NCBI GenBank assembly: GCA_937911855.1 | Contig: CALDPK010000149.1 | Location: 1 to 18,646, forward strand | Source: an uncultured Trueperaceae bacterium | GTDB lineage: Bacteria > Deinococcota > Deinococci > Deinococcales > Trueperaceae | Direction of reading: 5' to 3' | Length of the DNA: 18,646 nt | Shown: positions 13,479 through 18,646 of the stretch, one piece after another | How the letters are laid out: the number at the start of each line of letters is the position of its first letter | Numbering within the stretch: the stretch's first letter is position 1 | The notes under the pieces: model-generated | Databases searched by the model: none | What the model was told of the DNA's origin: nothing | Seen by the model: only the letters and a program-made list of their open reading frames with translations | Translations under genes and position numbers: made by a program

Positions 13479-15173
13479 TCAGGCTGGAAGAAGGCTGGCT
13501 GTTCTCTGAAGCTCATGCACGACCTGGTTGCGATTGCGGATCAGGCGGGTGAGCAGGAATCCGTACTCGTTGCTGTCGGCGTCGAGCTTCGGCAGTCTGC
13601 GGGCCGCATCAAGCGCGGGCAGGGGCGGTGTGGGGATGGCTGGATCGTGATCGAAGCGGTTGCCGGACGTGAATGATACGGACGTGAGCAGGTGGGTCGC
13701 CTGCTTGATTGCTTCGTTCGCCTCCGCTGCAGTCAGGCTGCCAAGCCCGCTGGCCCGCCTGACAATATTGTCCAGTTCCGTGAGTACGGGCTGCAGGTCC
13801 AGATGTCCTGCTGCTGCTTCCTGGAGTCCTTCAGCGAAGCCGCGGATCTCCTGTGCCTGGGCGACTACGTCCAGTGGGAGCACTTCATCCTGGAGCAGGT
13901 GCGCCAGCGAGTGGGTGTAGATCTTCGTGTCCTTGAGCAGCACGTCGCGGTCGGCCTTATCCAGCAGGTCTTCTTCCGCGTGCCACCACCAGCCCATGCC
14001 GCAGCCACCGACAGCCGCGCGCTGGCCTTCGGGACGGTTGGAGAGCAGCATGTACAGCGAGGGGATGCCGACGCCCCAGAACGACTGGTCGCCTGCGCGC
14101 ATCGGGCGTTCGATCTCGGGCGTCTGGCCGGTGATCAGCTGCACGGACTCGGTGACCAGTCTGGCGGTCTCGGGAACCGCGCTGACTTCTCCGTAGTCGG
14201 TGGCGCCCAGTGAGCCGGGCGAGTCGATGTTGATGTAGGCGACGCAGTGGTCGTTCAGTTCCTGCCAGAACTGGTCTGCGTACCAGGCGCTGCCGGCGTA
14301 GCGGCCCGTCGAGTGGCCGATCCACCAGGCGATGCGGACCCCGCGGTTCAGGTCGGCCTGGTTCTCGCTCAGAACGCGGGCGATCTCGAGGCAGGCGACG
14401 TTGCCGGTTGCGTTGTCGGTTGCGCCATAATGCCAGGAGTCGATATGGCCGGCGACCAGTACGAAATCGTCGGACGTGCCCTTGATCTCGGTTACCGGCA
14501 TGCGCACATTGGACCAGCCGGTGCGAGTGACGCTCTTGAGCGTTCCGGTCACGCCGCCGCGGCTGAGTGCCTCGCGGATGCGGTTGCCGTCAGCGTTGGT
14601 GATTGTGATTATCGGGATCTTCGGGACGCGGTCCTCGACCTCGGGCGTGGGCGTGCCCCAGACGTTGGTGACGATCCCTTCATGGAGCACGTGTTCATCG
14701 CTGGGCCACATATGCACGTAGCCAAGGGCGCCGGCTTCCTGTGCAGCCAGCATGCTGCCGCGTGAACCGCTCTCGCTGAGGACGATCTTGCCGCCCACGG
14801 TCTCGGGGGAAATCTGGTTGACGGCGTCGTCAGCCTGGAACATGTTCGTTCCGCCCTTGATCGAGACGATCTCGCCCGTGAGTCCTTCAGGCGGCGTGTT
14901 GGCGCTGAACGCACGGGTCTTGGCTTTCAGGTCGACCGTTTCGCCGTCCAGCTGGACGCTCAGGGCGCCGCTCACCGGGTACGAAAGGTACGCGCGGTAC
15001 TCGTGGATGGTTACCGGCAGGCCGTAGCTCTCGAGGACGGATTTCACGTAATCCACTGCCTCGTACTCGCCCTGGGTGCCGGAAGTCCGGTCCCACTCCA
15101 CCAGTTTTTCCAGGTTCTGCCACATGTGGTCTATCGAGATGCTGTCGACCAGTCTGGCTGTCAAATCGCTCAT
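13479..15173 (-). CDS. M28-family metallopeptidase-like protein, atypical active site
   Basis: A 564-residue protein and first gene of the operon. AGAGG lies about 10 nt before the ATG. No signal peptide is seen, so it should act in the cytosol. An N-terminal segment (1-100) and a PA-like insert (about 100-225) precede the M28 zinc domain. AGHIDSWHYGATDNATG gives H243, D245 and bridging D253. NIDSPGSLG gives D318, and WWWHAEEDLLDKAD gives H398. The usual Glu-Glu pair (catalytic base and zinc ligand, as in GAEELGLIGS) is replaced by S288-T289 in WIGHSTGRYAGS. I recall the same GHSTGRY motif in other M28 annotations, so this is likely a real subfamily, not a mutation. Whether it hydrolyses peptides in the usual way is open. 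Confidence 0.82.
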   Translation of the reverse strand: MSDLTARLVDSISIDHMWQNLEKLVEWDRTSGTQGEYEAVDYVKSVLESYGLPVTIHEYRAYLSYPVSGALSVQLDGETVDLKAKTRAFSANTPPEGLTGEIVSIKGGTNMFQADDAVNQISPETVGGKIVLSESGSRGSMLAAQEAGALGYVHMWPSDEHVLHEGIVTNVWGTPTPEVEDRVPKIPIITITNADGNRIREALSRGGVTGTLKSVTRTGWSNVRMPVTEIKGTSDDFVLVAGHIDSWHYGATDNATGNVACLEIARVLSENQADLNRGVRIAWWIGHSTGRYAGSAWYADQFWQELNDHCVAYINIDSPGSLGATDYGEVSAVPETARLVTESVQLITGQTPEIERPMRAGDQSFWGVGIPSLYMLLSNRPEGQRAAVGGCGMGWWWHAEEDLLDKADRDVLLKDTKIYTHSLAHLLQDEVLPLDVVAQAQEIRGFAEGLQEAAAGHLDLQPVLTELDNIVRRASGLGSLTAAEANEAIKQATHLLTSVSFTSGNRFDHDPAIPTPPLPALDAARRLPKLDADSNEYGFLLTRLIRNRNQVVHELQRTASLLPA

Positions 15174-15201
15174 TCCGGAGTTACCTCTTTCCGTCGGCGG
15201 C

Positions 15202-15219
15202 TACTTGTCCATACAAGTA
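15202..15219. promoter_or_regulatory. Candidate GntR operator of the peptide operon
   Basis: TACTTGTCCATACAAGTA is a perfect inverted repeat with 7-bp arms and a CCAT centre, 28 nt upstream of the peptidase ATG. HutC/GntR-type regulators bind sites with GT and AC spaced by four bases, as in this TTGT-CCAT-ACAA. It overlaps a CATACT hexamer on the minus strand that could be the -10 box. The regulator encoded at the distal end of the operon is the obvious candidate to bind it. Confidence 0.6.
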
Positions 15220-15463
15220 TGCTCAATCACGCGAACTTGCTGCACACAGTAGCAGGAGATATTGGAGCCAGTCAAACAGCCCGGGCTGTGTACCGTTGGA
15301 TACGCGCTTCATGTCGATTCCTGCGACGCCGTTGTTCTGTAAACAGCAAGTCTAGACATTACCTTTGCAAAAGCAAGCGCAGACGGGATTATGAGGTCGC
15401 AAGCCGTCCGGTCAGCGCGGAATACAACAGCCGCTCCTGACAGTGAGTTGACCCCGGGCGTCT

Positions 15464-15479
15464 ACTCTGTGCGCAGAGT
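15464..15479. repeat. Inverted repeat in the DUF6454 leader
   Basis: ACTCTG and CAGAGT flank TGCG, giving perfect 6-bp arms, 63 nt upstream of the DUF6454 start. It may be an operator or a leader hairpin. Confidence 0.35.
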
Positions 15480-15501
15480 TCGCGTCGGGCACTGCAAACG
15501 G

Positions 15502-15514
15502 GCCGGTGACCGGC
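15502..15514. repeat. Inverted repeat near the DUF6454 ribosome site
   Basis: GCCGGT-G-ACCGGC has perfect 6-bp arms and ends about 15 nt before the GGGGGAA ribosome site of DUF6454. Its role is unknown. Confidence 0.3.
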
Positions 15515-15541
15515 AGCGGACTCCAACTTCAGGGGGAAAAC

Positions 15542-16465
15542 ATGCAGAAAATCAGGCGTTCACCATTAGCGAAAATCGCCACAGCGGCCGTGATCCTGTC
15601 GGCTGCGGCCAGCGGTTTCGCCCAGCAGGAGCTGGTCGACCGGTTCACCAGTCTGACCAAAGGCAGCAACTGGGAACTGGTCAGCAGCGAACAGCTGGAT
15701 TTCACCACCTTCCACCCGCAGGGCATGACCCGGGTGGGCGACAGCTTCTTCCTGTCATCCGTTGAAATCATCGAACGGACCCAGCGCTTCGACGCTCCCC
15801 AGGACGGCTACGACCGCACCCCGGGTACGGGACGCGGCCTGGTCTTCAAGATGAACCTCGCCGGCGAGCTCGAAGAAACCATCGAGCTCGGCGAAGGCGA
15901 CATGTACCATCCCGGCGGCATCGACTTTGACGGTCAATACCTGTGGGTACCGGTCGCGGAGTACCGTCCTGACAGCGAGTCCATCGTCTACCGCATCGAC
16001 GCAGAGACGCTCGAGGTGACAGAAGTGTTCCGCTTCCCCGATCACCTGGGCGGCATCGTTCACGACACGGAAACCGGCAAACTGCACGCCGTCAGCTGGG
16101 GTTCACGCAGACTCTACTCGTGGGATCTTGACGAGAACCTGAACGTCGTCACGACCGAGGCGGCGCCGGTCGCGAACAAGCAGCACTACATCGACTACCA
16201 GGACTGCCAGTACGTCGGCGGCAGCCTGATGCTCTGCTCGGGACTGGCCGGTTACTCCGGTTTCACCCTGGGTGGCATCGAGCTGGTCGACCTGACCATC
16301 GACACGCCCGTGTTCCAGTTGCCGGTCCAGCTGACCACCGAGGCCGGCCGGCCCATGACCCAGAACCCGTTCTTCGTGGAGACTTCAGGCGAAGGACTCC
16401 GGGCTTACTTCGTCCCCGAGGACGATGCTTCCCACCTGTTCGTCTATGACATCACCGTCCGGTAA
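15542..16465 (+). CDS. Secreted DUF6454 family protein
   Basis: A 307-residue exported protein. The ATG at 15542 follows AGGGGGAAAAC, a clear ribosome site, so the longer GTG frame from 15506 is rejected. The signal peptide is a basic N-terminus QKIRRSPLAK, a hydrophobic core IATAAVILSAAASG, and cleavage after GFA. The mature part repeats beta-rich modules, with HPQGMTRVGDSFFLSSVEII (about 60-80), HPGGIDFDGQYLWVPVAEYRPDS (about 122-145) and GGIVHDTETGKLHAVSWGSRRLYSWD (about 175-200), which resemble propeller blades. I recognise the pattern as DUF6454, of unknown function. Two cysteines (QDCQY and MLCSG) may form a disulfide. It is divergent from the peptide operon and could act on an extracellular substrate, but no link is shown. 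Confidence 0.8.
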   Translation: MQKIRRSPLAKIATAAVILSAAASGFAQQELVDRFTSLTKGSNWELVSSEQLDFTTFHPQGMTRVGDSFFLSSVEIIERTQRFDAPQDGYDRTPGTGRGLVFKMNLAGELEETIELGEGDMYHPGGIDFDGQYLWVPVAEYRPDSESIVYRIDAETLEVTEVFRFPDHLGGIVHDTETGKLHAVSWGSRRLYSWDLDENLNVVTTEAAPVANKQHYIDYQDCQYVGGSLMLCSGLAGYSGFTLGGIELVDLTIDTPVFQLPVQLTTEAGRPMTQNPFFVETSGEGLRAYFVPEDDASHLFVYDITVR

Positions 16466-16491
16466 CTGCTGAACTGAGCAGACCGGACGGT
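16454..16491. terminator. Stem-loop between convergent genes
   Basis: ACCGTCCGGT (16454-16463) pairs with ACCGGACGGT (16482-16491), and inside them CTGCT pairs with AGCAG around a 6-nt loop, with a 2-nt bulge. The DUF6454 stop codon lies at the inner edge of the left arm. No U-tract follows on either side. The element is symmetrical and sits where both convergent genes need to end, so a bidirectional terminator is the best guess. Confidence 0.5.
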
Positions 16492-16508
16492 CACGTGCGG
16501 CCGGGATG

Positions 16509-18230
16509 TCAGGGTGCCTTGCTTATGGGAGCCGGTTTGGTTTCCGCTGCAACCCGGACGGTTCCGGCCGCATCTTCGCGGGCCAGCTTAGACGGCCACC
16601 AGATCGCCGGACCGATGTCGTAGGCCAGTGCCGGCACCAGCAGGCTCCGCACCACGAAGGTGTCAAGCAGCACGCCGAAGGCCACGATGAAGGCGATCTG
16701 CAGCAGGAACAGGATCGGGATCACGCTCAGCGCTGCGAAGGTCGCGGCCAGCACGATTCCGGCCGAGGTGATCACGCCGCCGGTGATGGCCAAGCCACGC
16801 AGAATCCCCTTGCGGGTGCCGTGGACGAGCGACTCCTCACGCACGCGGGTCATCAGGAAGATGTTGTAGTCGATTCCCAGGGCGACCAGGAACACGAAGC
16901 CGTACAGCGGCACCGCCGGGTCGGCGCCAGGGAAGTCGAATATCCCGTTGAACACCCAGGCGGCCACTCCCATGGCCGTGCCGAACGACAGCACCGTTGT
17001 CGCCACGAGCAGCACCGGCGCCAGCACCGAGCGCAGCAGGATCATCAGGATCACAAGGATCACCGCCAGGACGATCGGGATTATCAGGTTCCGGTCGCGG
17101 ATCGAGGCATCGTTGGTGTCTATCGCAGTTGCGGTCACGCCGCCGACCAGCACGTCCGGACCGAGATCTGCGCGCAGTTCGCGCACGGCCAGCAGCGCCT
17201 GATCGGAATCTGCGGCCCCGCTTAGCGTTGCCTGCAGCAACACGGCTCCTTCGACCACCGTCGGAGCGGGCGCAACGGTTCCGGGCGGCCCGAACACGCG
17301 GATGCCTTCGCTGCTTACTGGAGCCGTGCCGCTCGCGCTGTCGGCAGTGACGACGGACACGCTTTCAACGAACGGGTGGGCGAGCAGCGTGTCGGCCGCG
17401 TCCTGCATGTCTGCTTCGGGAACCACAACCATCGCGGGGCTGCCCGAGCCGCCCGGGAAATGCTCGCCCAGAACCCGCTGTCCATCCCGGGCTTCGGAGC
17501 CCCCAAGCACCAGTTCCGACTGCGCCACCCCATCGGCATCCAGCTGCGTGACGCCCAGGGCACCCACTGCCAGCACCAGGGTGGTGACCGTCCAGATCAG
17601 CCGCGGGTTGCGGGGGATGCGTCTTGCGAGCCACACCCAAACTCCCCTAACGGGCATGCCTTCGGCGGCCGCAACGACTTCCGGCTCGTACCTGGGACGC
17701 CTCGGCCAGAAGGCTGCTCGGCCCATGAGCGCCAGGATCGCGGGCAGCAGCGTGAGTGCACTCAGCATGGCGAAGATGATTCCGATAGAAGCCACCGGCC
17801 CAAGGGTGCTGTTGGACTTCAGGTCGCTGAGCAGCAGGCACAGCAGGCCGGCGATGACGGTGCTGCCTGAGGCCAGGACGGGTTCGACCGAGCCGCGCCA
17901 GGCCGTCATGGTTGCCTTGAGGATGTCCTGCTCGACGCGCAGCGCCTCGCGGTAGCCGGGCGCGCGCTGCGCGCGCTGCGTCGGCGCCTGCGGCGCCGCG
18001 CCGCGCGCCTCGCGCGCGTCACGATCCATCAGGTTCAGCGCATCACGCAGCGCGCTGATCTGCCCCGGCGCCACCTGAATCCGCTTGTGCGTCGTCCAGC
18101 CCAGCTCGCCGCAGTCACGCTGATAGCGAAGCTCCAAGGTGGGCACCTCACCAGGCGCGCCGACTTGCATCAGCTCAACCTGCGTCCCCTCCTCATCCCC
18201 GGCCAACGTCCCGAGCAGTCGCTCAATCAT
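16509..18230 (-). CDS. Hybrid ORF: unknown small domain fused to 5'-truncated MMPL transporter
   Basis: 573 residues from the ATG at 18230, where GGGAGG lies 6 nt upstream; an ATG at 18293 falls inside the Fur box and is rejected. Residues 1-75 are a soluble domain of no known family (TLAGDEEGTQVELMQ, YQRDCGELGWTTHKRIQVAPGQISALRDALNLMD). Residues 76-92 are an Ala/Gln/Arg linker of nearly pure G/C DNA. From YREALR (residue 94) the protein is an MMPL/RND-type lipid or drug exporter: helices at about 117-137 and 143-168, a periplasmic domain about 215-350, then helices with GFVFLVALGIDYNIFLMTRVREE and GVLLDTFVVRSLLVPAL. An intact MMPL has roughly 250 more residues before YREALR, including the first helix, first porter domain and first DY motif. 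It may be non-functional, a fusion, or an assembly join near 17955. Confidence 0.75.
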   Translation of the reverse strand: MIERLLGTLAGDEEGTQVELMQVGAPGEVPTLELRYQRDCGELGWTTHKRIQVAPGQISALRDALNLMDRDAREARGAAPQAPTQRAQRAPGYREALRVEQDILKATMTAWRGSVEPVLASGSTVIAGLLCLLLSDLKSNSTLGPVASIGIIFAMLSALTLLPAILALMGRAAFWPRRPRYEPEVVAAAEGMPVRGVWVWLARRIPRNPRLIWTVTTLVLAVGALGVTQLDADGVAQSELVLGGSEARDGQRVLGEHFPGGSGSPAMVVVPEADMQDAADTLLAHPFVESVSVVTADSASGTAPVSSEGIRVFGPPGTVAPAPTVVEGAVLLQATLSGAADSDQALLAVRELRADLGPDVLVGGVTATAIDTNDASIRDRNLIIPIVLAVILVILMILLRSVLAPVLLVATTVLSFGTAMGVAAWVFNGIFDFPGADPAVPLYGFVFLVALGIDYNIFLMTRVREESLVHGTRKGILRGLAITGGVITSAGIVLAATFAALSVIPILFLLQIAFIVAFGVLLDTFVVRSLLVPALAYDIGPAIWWPSKLAREDAAGTVRVAAETKPAPISKAP

Positions 18231-18275
18231 GCACAACCTCCCGTAGCTCACCTCAAGTGAGCGTCCACGAGGCCT

Positions 18276-18304
18276 ATTGAAAATGATTCTCATTCACCTT
18301 GCAA
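18276..18304 (-). promoter_or_regulatory. Promoter with Fur box in the spacer
   Basis: On the minus strand TTGCAA (18304-18299) and TTCAAT (18281-18276) are 17 bp apart, each 4 of 6 to consensus, placed 46 nt before the ATG at 18230. Confidence 0.5.
18279..18297 (-). promoter_or_regulatory. Fur box
   Basis: GTGAATGAGAATCATTTTC (minus strand) agrees with the 19-bp Fur consensus at 15 of 19 positions and contains the palindromic core AATGAGAATCATT. It fills the spacer of the predicted promoter, so iron-loaded Fur should block transcription of the gene starting at 18230. A bacterioferritin-like gene just upstream agrees with an iron-related locus. Confidence 0.75.
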
Positions 18305-18350
18305 GGGAAAAACAAAGCGGCGCGCCGATCCTGTCGGATCGACGCGCCGC
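18305..18350 (-). terminator. Rho-independent terminator of the ferritin-like gene
   Basis: Arms of 15 bp (18317-18331 and 18336-18350) pair with a single G-T type mismatch around a 4-nt loop. On the minus strand the stem is followed by TTTGTTTTT. It lies 34 nt after the ferritin-like stop and isolates that gene from the Fur-controlled promoter just beyond. Confidence 0.88.
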
Positions 18351-18384
18351 CTCAAGCGCCCTTTAGAGCGCTCACCCGCAGGCT

Positions 18385-18646
18385 TCAGCCCGCCTGCTCT
18401 GCGCCCGAGCCGGACTTGCTCGCCGCTGCGGCCACGCCGCGCGTCAGCATCTTGAGGTGATCGACGTGCTCTTGCTCGTGCGCGATCATCTCCTCCATCC
18501 AGAAGCCCGTGCCAGGGTTAGCGGCGCCCGCCAGGGCGTGCGCGGCCTCCCAAGCGGCCAGGGCCTCCTCCTCAAGCGCCAGCGCCGCGTGCAGCATCTC
18601 GCTCAAGGTCGTGCCCTGACGGATGCGCGCGGGCTCCACGGTCGGG
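18385..18646 (-). CDS. Bacterioferritin/ferritin-like protein, 3' part only
   Basis: The frame stays open past the right edge, beginning with PTVEPARIRQGTTLSEML; the valine GTG at 18639 is internal, not a start. The visible ~87 residues are the C-terminal half of a four-helix diiron protein. One helix reads LSEMLHAALALEEEALAAWEAA and the next EMIAHEQEHVDHLKML, with the E-x-x-H iron motif (EQEH). The PTVEP...G-T-x-x-EML stretch is typical of bacterioferritins, where it joins helices B and C. A small Ala/Ser/Gly-rich tail ends the protein. The family stores iron or oxidises Fe(II) in the cytosol. Without the N-terminal half, the heme-binding methionine and first E-x-x-H cannot be checked, so another ferritin-like family is possible. 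Confidence 0.72.
   Translation of the reverse strand, partial: PTVEPARIRQGTTLSEMLHAALALEEEALAAWEAAHALAGAANPGTGFWMEEMIAHEQEHVDHLKMLTRGVAAAASKSGSGAEQAG

Larger units (their letters stand above)
15174..15541. other. Divergent intergenic region, 368 bp
   Basis: No gene is seen between the peptide operon (leftward) and the DUF6454 gene (rightward). The left part holds the GntR-type palindrome. On the plus strand TTGCAA (15365-15370) and GATTAT (15387-15392) are 16 bp apart and could be a weak promoter for DUF6454 with a long leader. The right part holds two short inverted repeats, at 15464-15479 and 15502-15514. The middle, about 15240-15360, shows no clear structure. Confidence 0.6.

Noticed and set aside
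13457..13516. Longer start of the binding-protein gene at 13516
   Set aside because: It would overlap the peptidase 3' end and put about 20 hydrophilic residues before a perfect signal peptide. GGAGG sits 5 nt before 13456.
17955..18020. GC-only repeat-like stretch as a repeat array or CRISPR
   Set aside because: There are no regular units or spacers. It encodes the Ala/Gln/Arg linker of the hybrid frame and is better read as a low-complexity junction.

Overview
The window is GC-rich, densely coding DNA with mostly G/C third codon positions. Everything visible is bacterial. The taxon is not certain. Three start codons sit 6-7 nt after a -10-like hexamer (positions 61, 2330, 7438), a leaderless pattern common in Deinococcota and Actinobacteria. 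Other genes have clear Shine-Dalgarno sites. The right end carries a proteobacterial-looking Fur box and a U-tailed terminator. No rRNA, tRNA, CRISPR array, phage gene or transposase was seen.

Layout. 1-1798: a possible edge-cut gene start, a broken Phd-type antitoxin relic, a spermidine-synthase-like methyltransferase (minus strand), and a complete type II toxin-antitoxin pair of Phd/YefM and PIN type (plus strand). 1834-5340: a manganese-type cupin closely resembling bacterial (R)-hydroxynitrile lyases (minus), then biosynthetic threonine dehydratase ilvA and a class-C beta-lactamase-fold serine hydrolase (plus). 5337-7438: an MFS transporter and a DUF2239 protein (both minus), each behind an unusual palindrome-rich promoter.

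7498-15173 is one tight minus-strand operon of seven genes: M28-like metallopeptidase, peptide-binding lipoprotein or periplasmic protein, DppB and DppC permeases, Asp/Glu/hydantoin racemase, enolase-superfamily epimerase, and a GntR/UTRA regulator. Gaps are 32 nt or less, or the genes overlap. The set reads as a substrate-induced pathway that imports short peptides, alters the stereochemistry of their residues and cleaves them inside the cell. It has no ATPase gene. A perfect 18-bp palindrome of GntR type lies just upstream of the first gene and is the likely operator for the regulator encoded last.

15542-16465 is a secreted DUF6454 beta-propeller-like protein (plus), converging on 16509-18230, a hybrid reading frame. 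Its first ~90 residues are an unknown small soluble protein under a Fur-box promoter, and the rest is an MMPL/RND transporter lacking its N-terminal third. The window ends in the 3' half of a bacterioferritin-like gene with a strong terminator. The hybrid frame is either a real fusion/deletion or an assembly join, and it is the point that most needs checking.
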